64,000 nucleotides of DNA, taken from assembly GCF_949987515.2 (NCBI RefSeq), contig NC_082690.1, positions 101,678,400-101,742,399 on the forward strand. The letters run 5' to 3'. A model generated the notes under the pieces. That model ran no database searches and was not told where the DNA came from. It saw only the letters and a program-made list of their open reading frames with translations. Made by a program: the position numbers and the translations under genes. The stretch's first letter is position 1, and each line of letters starts with the position of its first letter. This document shows positions 11,690 to 22,989 of this stretch, piece by piece. This stretch comes from Delphinus delphis (lineage: Eukaryota; Chordata; Mammalia; Artiodactyla; Delphinidae).

Positions 11690-11990
11690 CCTGCTTTGGC
11701 CACTTATTAGCTGTGTGACTGTACTTTTTAAAAAAGTAAACATTAACTATTTACGTTATACAATTATAAAGGTAATAGATTATCATTAAAGTTCAAATAA
11801 TACAGTAATGAAAAGTGAAAAGTTCTCTTCTTTTCAATTCCACTCCTCAGAATTAACAGCATCATTTTCTTGGGTTCCTTCTAGGCAGTTTGGGCAAGTT
11901 ATCCAACATCCCTGAACCTAAGTGTCCTCATTGGTAAAATGCAGTTAATAGTACCATTCATGCTGGCTTCACAAGGGTATTGTGAGGAGG
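11690..11990 (+). repeat. MIR SINE, interrupted
   Basis: MIR core phrases occur in plus orientation: 'cacttattagctgtgtgact', then after about 150 bp of foreign AT-rich sequence 'gggcaagttatccaacatcc' and 'tcctcattggtaaaatg'. The insert at about 11725-11885 is not identified. Confidence 0.65.
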
Positions 11991-12185
11991 AATTGAAATG
12001 AGGCAAGACATGGAAAGTGCTGATGGACGGTTGTGTGATTCCTACAGAATTTCCAGACGTGGTCAGGCTTGGGTGGATCAGTCCTGTGTCCCTCTCTGGG
12101 TTCTCAGGGATGCCAGTCTCCCCTCTGTGTCCAGCCTAGAGGGCTTATGCCTTTGCTCCTTGAGCCAGCTTTGTTCACCACTGAC

Positions 12186-12289
12186 CTGTCTGCCATGATC
12201 CCCAACGTCAAGTTTCCGACCAGTACTCCTGCCATGATGATGGGCTGACTCAGCTGTGGCAAGGTCTTGTGTGTGCACCAGAGGTCCCA
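12186..12289 (-). pseudogene. OAT pseudogene exon 2 (intact frame)
   Basis: 104 nt, identical in length to exon 2 of SLC22A6 and its equivalent in SLC22A8, with AG acceptor and GT donor. It encodes WDLWCTHKTLPQ..., AGVLVG, IMADR, homologous to TM2 and the start of the MFS loop. Only about half of the residues match SLC22A6 exon 2, far fewer than expected from exon 1. Confidence 0.85.
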
Positions 12290-12619
12290 CTGTGAGGAAG
12301 GAAGAACTGGGGTCAAGGAGAGATGGGCCGGCCCCACAGCAGCTCATGCCCTCTCTCCTGGTGAGCTGAGGGTCTTGGATTAAGACAGGCACATAAGGAG
12401 GGCTTGCCTCCCTAAGTCACACACTCTTTCTCATCATCTTCTCCTAGTGAGAATGATTCAAGTTATTTCAAAACATGCAAGAGGTATCTTTTGGGATGAC
12501 AGCTCAGACTACTCGCCCTTTTCTGAACACTAACCCCTCACCCTCTTTCAGGGCTCTTTAACCTGTCTCTCCCCGGGTGCAGCTGAAGAAAACTGACCCT
12601 GGAGCTGGACAGAGCTAAT

Positions 12620-12775
12620 TCGTTTTTTTTTTTTTTTTTTTTAATATTTATTTATTTAGCTGTGCCGGGTCTTAGTTGAGGCATGTGGGATCTAGTTCCC
12701 TGACCAGGGATTGAACCCGGGGCCCCCAGCATTGGGAGCACTGCGCCTTAGCCACAGGACCACCAGGGAAGTCCC
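12620..12775 (-). repeat. Short tRNA-derived SINE
   Basis: Minus-strand short SINE. TTCGTTTT flanks both ends. Confidence 0.85.
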
Positions 12776-12904
12776 CAGGTTCGTTTTCTTACAAATTTGG
12801 AAAAGCGACTCAGAGAAGCAAGCTTGGTTAAGGACACCCAAAGTTGGGGTGGGAGGACCAAGTTTGGAATGACGCGGAAGGGGAGCTGAGAAATCATGAG
12901 ACAG

Positions 12905-13012
12905 AGAGTGGGAAAGGGAGAGGGAGAGGGAGAGGGAGAGGGAGAAAAAGATGAGGGAGGGGGAGAAGGAGGGAGGGGGGAAGGGGAGGGAAGGAGGGGC
13001 AGAGGGGAAAAG
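12905..13012. repeat. GGGAGA purine-rich simple repeat
   Basis: Perfect and imperfect GGGAGA hexamers followed by G/A-rich sequence. Confidence 0.9.
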
Positions 13013-13029
13013 AATGCAGTAATTTAGTC

Positions 13030-16000
13030 AGAGGGAAGTGGAGGTGAGATCTTAGTGCCCGAGAGGTGAAGATAGAGAGTTCAGCTCTCCTGGTTTTCCT
13101 CAACCACCTGATCCCAGTCTTTCATAAGGCTGGGCTCAAGTTCTTGACCTTGGGTTCTGTGAAATACCTTTGCATCCTTCCGTTAACTTTCCATAAGCAA
13201 ATTTGAGAGGGGTGTAGTTATTTGCAATCCTGAATAAGTGGCAATTGGATACCTCAACTAATAGTTTAAATTTTGTTGCTCTTTTTAATGAATATAAGAA
13301 AAAAAATTCTCCTTTTAAAAGTACTTCCTTTCTAGGTGGAGTAAAACAGCTCCACAGCCTGCAGGAAAATCATACTAAAATCAAAAGTCACACTGACGGA
13401 TGTGACTTAAAGGATGTGACTTAAATCAAAATGACAAATAGGTGTGGTATTTCCTTTACATAAAAGCGAATTTTTGTATACTTTTGAGTGGATTTTAAAA
13501 CTCATTTCTTTTGTTAACAGAAGAAAAAGGAAAGGGGGCAGGGATGACCAGGACGTTTAGGGAATGCTCCCTAAGACGTGTTAATATATATCCAAATGAA
13601 TTCATCCTTCAAGCGTAATTACTTGATAATCTTGATTTGATTGGAGAGAAATCCTTATTTGTGAATTTAATTATTACAGTGAGACTTTTAATACCCTGTG
13701 CACACACCATATGATGTAAAGTTTGGGTGGTTGGCATTTGAACACTTTCTCCGAAGAGCAATGGACTTTATTGCTGTTTTATTCAAATAACCGTAGGTTT
13801 AGCACTGGCTTTTACTATATATATTCTCTTCATGTGCACCTGAGACTTGAGGGTCGTATAGTTGTGTGCTCCTGGGCCTCATGTATATAGAATTACTTTC
13901 TCAGTAACAGGAACCAAAGTCTAGGAATAGGCAGTGGTGGATTTGAGGGAGACTCAGAGAACTGCTGCCTAGGAAAGCTCTGCACTGCTAACTTGATAAA
14001 GGCTGTGATAAATGACAGATGCTGTGAGACTGGTCTCAGGGGAAAGAAAAAGAGGAAACGAATGACAGTGGCACCAGGAATTAGAGCAGTGAAACGGTAA
14101 CTGTTGTTCATCTGCAAAACAGAAGTGAACGGGAGACTCAGGCCGGTCATTCATAACAGCTCACGCCCTCCCTGCCCTACAGTCATTGGACCCAGGGGTG
14201 GGCACCTGACCCAGGCCAGCAAATAAGTCTTTCCTAGAATTTTTCAAAGTTGAAGCGGAGAGACAGTTATTAGGAGAGAGCCCAGAATGGTCAATGGCCA
14301 CATTGTGAAGGATCCGCGGCAGAGTCACATGCCCAACATGCAAAGGAAAGTAAAGATAAGAGCCAGCAAGGGTCCTGCTCGCATGGCCCTGGTTCCCACA
14401 GCTCCTAGAGCAAGCCCTGCCTCCGCTCATCTCGTGGTTTGGTTATGGGAGCCTTTATACACTCTCTTCATGCTCAGATTAGCTTGAGTTGAATTGCAGC
14501 CACTTGCAAACAAGAGTCTTGACTAATATAGTTCAGATAGAAGCTGCTGGTTACTACTTAGGATACCTTACTTCAGAAGGAAAGAAGAAGAGCTCAGACA
14601 GAGTTTTTATCGGAACCCAGAGACAGCATCTTTTCCTTATTATATGTATTTATTTTTTGCTTTGCATTTACAATGCAGAAGTATCCCTTTGGGATACTGG
14701 GCCATTTGGGAGTTCTTTCCAAGAGGCAGGCTGAGACTTATGTTTCTCAGGTGACCTGTGCCATTGTGCCTACCAGATACAGCCACGTGGTCTGGGTGGA
14801 GTATCTTCACTGCGACTAAGCTTCTTGCTTATGCGACCCCTGATAACTTGTGAGCCGTTTCATTTGCTTCACAACTCAGAAGGCCCAGCTTCACGTTAGG
14901 TTATGCATGTAAGCTGCCTATTATCCTAATGAAATGGTCTCTGGTGCAGCCTTTGGCATTATTGGCCCAAGGAAGAAGTATCCCGGTTGTGTTTATGAAA
15001 TAGACCTTTTAGTGCCCTACGTCCATGTGTGGTGGTGGAGAATGGTCCCGTTCACAGTGCCTGTTGGAAGAGGATTGGATTATCCTTGGCGTCTCCCCAC
15101 AACTCAGGAAAACTGTGTGCATCTGGCTTTGTCAGTCATTGAAACCAAACATGATGAGATTACTACTAAGCCTCCATCTAGAAGGAGAGCTAAGGTGCAC
15201 ACTTACCCGGATTCTTTGTTCCAGAGGGCAAGAAATTTGAGCTTTGGATCAAACTGCCTGCTGTTTTGAACAGAAGAACAGCAGCCAGGTTGATAGTTCC
15301 CGGAGTATTGTCAGACTTGGAAAGCAGAGTGTAGAGTTCTAAGAAGGGAAATGGAAAAGCAGAATTGGAAGCCTTGATAACATACACGTTAAGGTGGGTG
15401 GAGGGGAATGTCTCAGGATTTGGGTTGAGGCTGGAGGATAATGAAGAAGGTTCTTCCCCAACTCTGCAGGGGTGGGATGGCCTGCGATGCCTGCACGCCC
15501 AGAGGGAGGACTAGCCAGCCTTTGTCGCCTTCTGCTTCTGCAGCTTGGGTCTGTCTAGTGGGAAGTGTGGCTTCACCTTTATCACTTTCAGACGGATGCT
15601 GCGTCAGGCGAGTTTGGGGGCTCTGCTCGACCACAGCCTCTTCTCAAGGCATCTTTTCCGCAGAGCCCTGACTAAAGGACAAGGGACCACGTAATCGCAC
15701 TGTATTGTCCGTTGGCATGGTGATTAGATGAAGTGTGGACACCTGAGCCAGCTGCTGGGCTGGGGATGGGCTGCTCCCCAGTGTGTTGAGCTGGGCCAGT
15801 TGAAGCCTTTTCTGAATTAAGATTCACAGACACGTTCTGGTTGGTGGTAGGCCCTAAATCTGAGGGGTAATGGATCAGAGCTGGGACCAGTGGTTGTCTT
15901 GCAAATGGGCACACAGACGAAATGGGGTGAGGAGAGAGTTACAGAGTAAGTGTATAGGGATGTCTCTGGTGCTCCCATCCCTGGTTCCAGATTCCATGAG

Positions 16001-16690
16001 GCCTGGACACACTTCGTTTCCTGCCCTTGCGTTCCCTGAAATCCCTTTTCTCGTGAGCTGACTTGAGAGAGCTTCTCTTCCTTGCAACCAAAAGATCATT
16101 GACAAGCACAGATGTTAAGAGCACGATCCATGTGACAGCTACGAAGTGCAGAATTCAGCCGGATGAACCACTTAGCAGGCCAGGGAGACGCTACAGTCGA
16201 CTGTGTGTGTGTTTCGGGGGAGGGGTGTTAAATCACTAGAGATGAAAGGACCCTCCCATAACCCTGTTCTCTTTCCCGTCTTAGTTCCTTGGCTGCTCTC
16301 CATCTCCTGGCCCCAGCTGCCGAGAGCTATTTCTAGATGAAGTCAGGAAATTGTTTTTGTCTCTAGGACTCTGAGCCCAGAATCCCCTGCTCAGGAACAC
16401 CCTCCTTGCCCTCCACTATCTGCATGCCTCCTTTCTAGCTTCCTCTGAACCACCGCCCCACCTCCCTACCCTGTGGAATTGCAACCTCTCAGGGAAACCA
16501 AAGTAGAATATCAAACTCCAGTAATAGTGTCTCTCTCTCTGGTGGAGGTGGAGGGGCAGAGAGTAGCTTTCTGCAAGGAGTTCCATAACCTCCTCTACCA
16601 GGAAGACCTCAACTCCAACCCCTGTTCTCTTACCTGCATTTAGGCAGAGCTCTTCATAGCTCCAGGGTCTTCAGACAAACTCAGGTCAGG
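13030..16690. other. Pseudogene intron 1, mostly unassigned
   Basis: No exon of the OAT family and no clear SINE is visible here. It contains an exact tandem 14-mer (GGATGTGACTTAAA twice, 13398-13425) and an unexplained 111-codon plus-strand frame at 14934-15269. The frame has no recognised domain and no supporting splice context. Confidence 0.5.
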
Positions 16691-16774
16691 TTCACACAGT
16701 CTGTGTGTGGGGTGGGGGGGGGATGGTAAGATGGGGACACAGGGATTGGAAGGAGGAGGTCCAGGTCTCCTCAC

Positions 16775-17143
16775 GTCAGTCACGATGGTGGAAGGGAAGG
16801 TGCTATTGTCATAGATCCAGCCGTGGGCGCAGGGCTCTGTGGCCCCCGTGCCATTGGTCTCTGTGCCATTGGGAAAGGATGGTCCCTGCTGAGGGGGAGG
16901 TGAAGAGGAGGCAGATCTTGGGCCGCCCCTGCCCGTCCCGGGGCAGCCAGGCGTCCAGCTCCCCGTCCTTGCTGAGGTTGGTGTCGGCAGGTGAGCGGCA
17001 GTGGTGGGTGTGGATGGCAGTGGTGAAGTTCTGCAGGGTGTTGTGCAAAACCGTTAGGAGCAGGGGCACAATCAAGAGTGGTCTGGATCTGCTGGAAGCG
17101 GCCGATGTCCCCCAACCTGCAGCAGGAAGTCATTGAAAGCCGT
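16775..17143 (-). pseudogene. OAT pseudogene exon 1 (start lost, mosaic identity to SLC22A6)
   Basis: 369 nt, equal to SLC22A6 exon 1. The start codon site 17143-17141 reads ACG. Indels relative to SLC22A6 lie near 17110 (+1), 17065 (-2) and 16893 (+1). Two long blocks are identical to SLC22A6: 16780-16867 (88 bp, = 32074-32161) and 16920-16991 (72 bp, = 32213-32284). The intervening and 5' parts are clearly diverged. The donor GTGAG is kept, but the last exon base is C instead of G. Confidence 0.9.
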
Positions 17144-17777
17144 GGGGCAGGATCTCGCAGGGGCACTGGAGCTGAGGCCTCTCCCTCCCACAGCCTGTTT
17201 CCTGTCTTTCGGTGCAGGGGGAGGAGACAGACTGCCCTTTGCCTCCTCAGCTCATCAGTTCCTGTGTCTGCTGTGGCCCTAAGTCACCTGAGCTAAAGAC
17301 TCGTGTTTATAACTTCTTTTGAGGCACCAAGTTAAACTGTGACTTGAAAGTAAGACGTTCAAGTATTAAGACTCATCAGGTCAGTGATTTGTTCAAGGGG
17401 ATCTAAAGGGCAGGTAAAGTTGGATGGGGTGGAAGAAACCACCTTCTTGTGAAGGAGGGATATGCGTGATGCCCCAAAGTTTGGTGGTTTGACCCTCCCC
17501 ACCCCAGGCCAGAGCAAGCGACCTCCTTCTTGGAGGAGATACGAGAGAGCAGAGGGAGGCCCAGGCTGCTTTGAGCACATAGCCGCAGCTGAATTCCCTT
17601 TTCTCAAGGCCACTTGGGCCACATGGAGTTGGGTGAAAGCTCTGAAGAACTCACACAGAAATGCCATTGTGCTGCGGTTGTCAGCACGCCCCAACCTGTG
17701 AGCACTGCCTCTGTGTTAATCCCAGAACCTGGGCCTTCAGCTAAGCCACCGCTTAACCTCCACTCAAAGAGTGAAGC

Positions 17778-17907
17778 CTGGGAATTCTCTGGTGGTCCAG
17801 TGGTTAGGACTCGGCACTTTCACTGTCGGGGGCCAGGTTCAATCCCTGGTGTGGGGAACTAAGGTCCAACAAGCATGACATGCGGCCAAAAAAAAAAAAA
17901 AAAAAAA
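17778..17907 (+). repeat. Short tRNA-derived SINE
   Basis: Plus-strand short SINE with a 20-nt A tail. AGTGAA.CCT-like duplication on both sides. Confidence 0.85.
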
Positions 17908-18311
17908 AGTGAACCCTCCTCAGAGGTAAATACCCACAGGGCCTCTTTTCTCATTATAATACAATTCACTCCCAATTTTTCTCTTTCCCTCAACTGTAAC
18001 AGCTAAAACCAAGGAAATGTCCACCATCGTCTATCCCATTAGCTGCTTAACCATCCTCAAAACTGGGAAAAAAAAATCTTTATTGAGATTTAGTATATAC
18101 AATAAAATGCTTCAATTTGGGGGCTCATTTCGACAAGTTTTGACAAATTTATACACCCATGTAACCACTATATAGAACATTTTTATCACCTCCAAATTTC
18201 CTGGTACCATACTCCAGATAGCTCTACCTAGTCCTAGGCAATAGATTTGTCTTTTCTAGAGTTTCAAATGAATATCATACAGTGTATACTCTTGCGTCTG
18301 GCTTCTTTTAT

Positions 18312-18497
18312 TTATTTTTTATTTTTTGCGGTACGTGGGCCTCTCACTGTTGTGGCCTCTCCCGTTGCGGAGCGCAGGCTCAGGACGCGCAGGCTCAGCC
18401 GCTCCGCGGCATGTGGGATCTTCCCGGACCGGGGCACGAACCCGTGTCCCCTGTATCGGCAGGCGGACTCTCAACCACCGCGCCACCAAGGAAGTCC
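18312..18497 (-). repeat. CHR SINE with internal deletion
   Basis: Minus-strand CHR flanked by GCRTCTGGCTTCTTTTAT (18294-18311, 18498-18515). The segment containing the usual GGCCATGGCTCACGGGCC block is missing, so the copy is about 25 bp short. Confidence 0.95.
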
Positions 18498-19045
18498 GCA
18501 TCTGGCTTCTTTTATGGAGCCCAATGTTTCTGAGATCCGTCCATGTTGCAGTGTACCAACAGTTCATTCTTTTTAGTGCTGAGTAGTGGTTCAGCATATG
18601 GACATACCACCATTTGTTTATTCATTCACCTGTTGACGAACATTTGTGTTGTTTCCAGCTTTGGGCTGCTGCAAATAAAGCTGCTTTGATCATTTGTGTA
18701 CAATGTGTGGACACACGTTTTAATTTCTCTTGGGTAAATGTCTAGAGGTAGAATTGCTGGGTCATATGGTAAGTGTATATTTAAGTTCATCAGAAACTGT
18801 CAAATTGTTTTCCAAAGAGTTTCCAAATTATATATTTCCATCTGCAATGTGTGAAAGTTCCAGTTACTTCATGTTCTTTCCAACCCTTTGTATGGTCCAT
18901 CTTTTGAATTTTAGCCATTTTTAGTAGGATGTGTAGTAATATCTCATGGCCTAGTTTGCATTTGCTGCATGACTAATGATGGTGAACTTCTTTTCATTTG
19001 CTTATTGGCCATTCCATTTATTTTCGGTGGTAGAGCGTATGTTCA

Positions 19046-19374
19046 GGGACTTCCCTGGTGGCACAGTTGTTGAGAATCCGCCTGCCAATGCAGGGGACAT
19101 GGGTTTGATCCCTGGTCCAGGAAGATCCCACATGCCACAGAGCAACTAAGCCCGTGCACCACAACTCCTGAGCTTACACTCTAGAGCCCGCGAGCCACAA
19201 CTACTGGGCCCGTAGGCCACAAGTACTGAAGCCTGCACGCCTAGAGCCCATGCTCCACAACAAGAGAAGCCACCGCAATGAGAAGCCCTTGCTCGACACA
19301 ACTAGAGAAAGCCTGTGCACAGCAACGAAGACACAATACAGCCAAAGATGAATAAATAAAATTAAAAAAAAAAA
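19046..19374 (+). repeat. Long CHR-type SINE
   Basis: Plus-strand long copy with GCGYAYGTTCA on both sides (19035-19045, 19375-19385). Confidence 0.9.
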
Positions 19375-19754
19375 AGCGCACGTTCAAATTTTTTTTTTGC
19401 CCATTTTTGAATTGGAGCACTTGACTACTTGTTATTGAGTTGTGGACTTCTTTATATACGCTACAGATTTGTGGAACTATGTTTGCATAGCTCTCTCCCC
19501 TCCAGAAGTTTGTCCTGCAAATTCTAGCTGCCTTGGCCACTCAACTTTTTTGTCCTCCTCAACTCAATGAGATTGCCAGGCTTCTTTGAAGTCCACTTCT
19601 CTTCACTGAAGTCTGGAAACTGCTTCCAGGAAGAAAGCCTGGGTGATGATAGGTAGGTCTCACATCATTTGTTTCTATTATCAAAGAAATTACAAATCTC
19701 CATAGCCTGTTGTTCAAAGGCTGACTATAGTTTCCCACGTTTCCTTCAGTTTTC

Positions 19755-19959
19755 TTTTTTCTTTTTTTTTTGCGGTATGCGGGCCTCACTGTTGTGGCCT
19801 TTCCCGTTGCGGAGCACAGGCTCCGGACACGCAGGCTCAGCGGCCATGGCTCACGGGCCCAGCCGCTCCGCGGCATGTGGGATCTTCCCGGACTGGGGCA
19901 CGAACCCGTGTCCCCTGCATCGGCAGGCGGACTCAACCACTGCACCACCAGGGAAGCCC
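19755..19959 (-). repeat. CHR SINE
   Basis: Minus-strand CHR head and body. The target duplication is not clear. Confidence 0.9.
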
Positions 19960-19974
19960 AAAATTTCAGTAGTT

Positions 19975-21265
19975 TTTCAGGTAAAAATTTACAAGTTGAT
20001 TTAAAAATTTATGTGGAAATGCATACGGTCTAGAGTAGCCAAAACAACTTTGAAAAAGTTAAAATTAAAGGATCTACACTGAGTTCAAGACTAGTTATGA
20101 AGTTATAGTTATTAAGACAGTGTGATATTCATGTAAAGACACATAAACAGATCAATGGTATAGAAGAGTCTAGAAATAGAGCCACACACGTAGCCAGTTT
20201 ACCTTTGACCAAGATACCTAGGCAATTCAATGAGGAAAAGAAAAATTTTCAACAAATAGTGCTGGAATAATTGGTTACCATATGCAAAAAACAATGAACC
20301 ACAACCCTCTTTACAAAACTAACTCAAAATGGATCATAGACCTGAATATGAGTTAAAACTATAAACTTTCAATAAGAAAACATAAGAGAAAATGTTAGTG
20401 TCCTTGGGTTTGGCAAAGATTTAAAAAATAAGACACAAATTATAAAAGAAAAAATTAAAGAATTTTATTTAAAAGAATTATAAAAGAAAAGACATTGGAC
20501 TTCATTAAAATTTAAAAACTTTTGCCACTCAAAAGACACTCAGAAAAATGAAGAGACAAGCTATAAACTTAGAGAAAATATTTGCAAAACACATAACTGG
20601 CAAAAGATTTTAAAATTTATGTGGAAATACAAAGTATCTAAACTAGCCAAAACAACTTTGAAAAATTTAAAATGAAAGGAGTATATTCTTGTTTCTAGAA
20701 TACACTAAAAAACAGCTTCCAACTCAATCATAAAAAATCAACCGAATTAAAAATGTGCAAAAAGTTTTGAACATATACAAAAGAAGAGATCTAGATGGAA
20801 ATAAGCACATAAAATTTTCTTAACATCATTAGTCATTAGGGAAATGTAAATTAAGACTACAGTAAGATACCACTACACATTCCCTCCAATGGCTAAAATT
20901 TAAAATATCTATCATACCAAGAGTTGGCAAAGATGTGGAGCAACTGGAACTCTCACATACTTGGTGGGAATGTGAATTGTTACAACCACTTTGGAAAATT
21001 GTCTATTTCTTAAAAACTTAAACGTACATCTTGCATATTACTCAGCCATTCCACTCCTTAATGTTTGCTCAAGAAAAATGGAAGCCATGTCCACACAAAA
21101 AGGGGCATGAAGAAACTTTGGTGGCAATGGCTATGTTCATTGTCTTGATTTTGGTGATGGTTTCATGGGTATATGCATCTGTCAAAACTCATCGAATTTA
21201 ACACTGTAAATATGGGCAACTAATTGTCTATTATATTTCAAAAAAGCTGTAAAAATATATTAGTT
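19975..21265 (+). mobile_element. Old L1 fragment (sense) with an internal repeat
   Basis: A-rich L1 ORF2/3' region in plus orientation: 'gagccacacacgtagccagt', 'gcacataaaattttcttaac', 'cactacacattccctccaat', 'ggaactctcacatacttggt'. Frames are broken. A roughly 75-bp segment at 20000-20075 recurs at 20608-20685. Confidence 0.75.
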
Positions 21266-22174
21266 AACATGTCTTTGGCTGCGAATCACAGAAAAACCAA
21301 CTTACAATGGCTTAAAGAATCAAGAGGCTAAGGAGAACTTAAGTTTAAATTCTTACCTTCTACCATTAGAGTAGATGTAGGTGGCTCCAGGATTGGTTAA
21401 ATCAGCGGCTCAGTGACACCATCAACCCCCTAGGTGAGTTCCATCTTTCCACTTGGTTACTCTTAGTTGCTGCCTTCCTCTTTGCTCTTGTTTCCCTCTT
21501 GGGTGACAAGAAGGCTGCCACGGTTCCAGACATCCCATCTAGACTCAGCATTGTCTGTCAGCTAAATCTAATCTAGCCCGAACAGGCTATTTGGTTTCTT
21601 CTCTGGGTGTGGCTTACATGGAACTTGCTGCTGGGGTGTGGGTTTCTCTTGGGGGAGACATTTAGGGGAAGCAGGAGCAGACCTTACTAGAGCTGGTCAG
21701 GGAAACCGAGGCTCAAGGTCATCTAGCTTATTACTCCAGCTTTTTGCAGTGGAGTCAGCTACTGTTCCACGATTACAGCATGAACTACATGGAGACGGTC
21801 ACATCTCAGAGAATAACATTAAGTGGTTTTCTTGAAAGACGAGGAACAATGGGGCAATGGGGCCCACCCAGTGTTTTTCTTTGGCTCTCTATACCTATAA
21901 CAAAAATCTTTCCTTCAACAATTTAAAAAATGTGAAGGTAAGGTAGGGGTTAAACAGAGAGGAGTCTAGGGGTCCTAAACTTAACTGGCTACAAGGGTCA
22001 GAGGGCAACATAAATATGTGAATCTGTCAGATGTAAGACAATAGGCAGTGGTGAGGCCTATGGTGATTTGGACAGTACAGCCCTATCCCCACCAAAAACA
22101 TAATGCATGGGAAAATAAAAGCTCTATGGGCCAGTTTGAGACTCCTGGAGGAGTCTGAGAATAAGGGGTGTGTA

Positions 22175-22985
22175 TTCGTTTCCTACTGCTGTTGTAACAC
22201 ATTGCCACAAACTTAGTGACTTAAAACAGCGCACATTAATTTTCTTAGAGTTCTGGAGGTCAGAAGTCTAAAATCAATGCGTTGGCATGGCTACATTCCT
22301 TCTCGAGGCTTCAGAGGAGAATTCGTTTCTTTGCATTTTTCATCTTCTAGAGGCTGCTTGCATTTCTTGGCTTGTGGTCCCTTCCTGTATCACTAGGACC
22401 TCTTGTTTCTGTTGTCACATCTCCCACTACCCACTCTGATCTCCTGCCTCTCTCTTAAAAAGACTATTGTGTTGGGACTTCCCTGGTGGCGCAGTGGTTA
22501 AGAATCTGCCTGCCAATGCAGGGGACATGGGTTCGAGCCCTGGTCCGGGAAGATCCCACATGCCGCGGAGCTACTAAGCCTGTGCACCACAGCTACGGAG
22601 CCTGCGCTCTAAAGCCCGCGAGCCACAACTGTTGAGCCCATGTGACACAACTACTGAAGCCCGCACGCCTAGAGCCCGTGCTCCACAAGAAGAGAAGCCC
22701 GCGCACTGCAACGAAGAGTAACCCCCGTGTGCCGCAACTAGAGAAAGCCCGTGCACAGCAACAAAGACCCAAAGCAGCCAAAAAATAAAATAAATAAATT
22801 TATTTTAAAAAAATCACTATTGTGATCACACCAGGCCCACCCAGGTAATCCAAGATAATCTCTCCATCTCAAGATCCTTAACTTACTCACATCTGCAAAG
22901 TCCCTTTTACCATGTAAGGTAACATATTCACAGGTTCCAGGATCAGCATGTGGACATCTTTGGGGGGCATTATTCAGCCTACCAC
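22175..22985. repeat. Old LTR-like interspersed repeat split by a SINE
   Basis: Phrases such as 'ttctggaggtcagaagtcta' and 'cattattcagcctaccacac' are typical of a widespread mammalian interspersed repeat, resembling a reverse-oriented MaLR-type LTR. The exact family is not certain. Confidence 0.45.
22474..22812 (+). repeat. Long CHR-type SINE
   Basis: Plus-strand long copy. ACTATTGTG occurs on both sides of the insertion. Confidence 0.9.
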
Positions 22986-22989
22986 ACGA

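Larger units (their letters stand above)
8304..17143 (-). pseudogene. Broken OAT-family gene, SLC22A6-like (exons 1-4 only)
   Basis: A degraded organic anion transporter lies downstream of SLC22A6 on the same strand. Homologues of coding exons 1 (16775-17143), 2 (12186-12289), 3 (9790-9938) and 4 (8304-8472) are present in order with usable splice sites. No match to exons 5-10 is visible between 8303 and 1. The start codon position reads ACG. Exon 1 has about +1, -2 and +1 indels relative to SLC22A6, and exon 3 is 6 nt short through -1, -3 and -2 changes, giving an in-frame TGA at 9917-9919. Exon lengths for 1, 2 and 4 (369, 104, 169 nt) equal those of SLC22A6. Intron sizes differ strongly: intron 1 is about 4.5 kb here against 343 nt in SLC22A6. 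No functional transporter can be made from this locus as written. It is a tandem duplicate of an OAT gene, with exon 1 closest to SLC22A6. Whether exons 2-4 derive from the same parent is uncertain. Confidence 0.9.
18060..19470 (-). mobile_element. L1 fragment (antisense) broken by two SINEs
   Basis: The plus strand reads as antisense L1 3' region: 'tttattgagatttagtatat', 'gaattgctgggtcatatggt', 'ttttagccatttttagtagg'. CHR copies at 18312 and 19046 lie within it. Confidence 0.7.
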
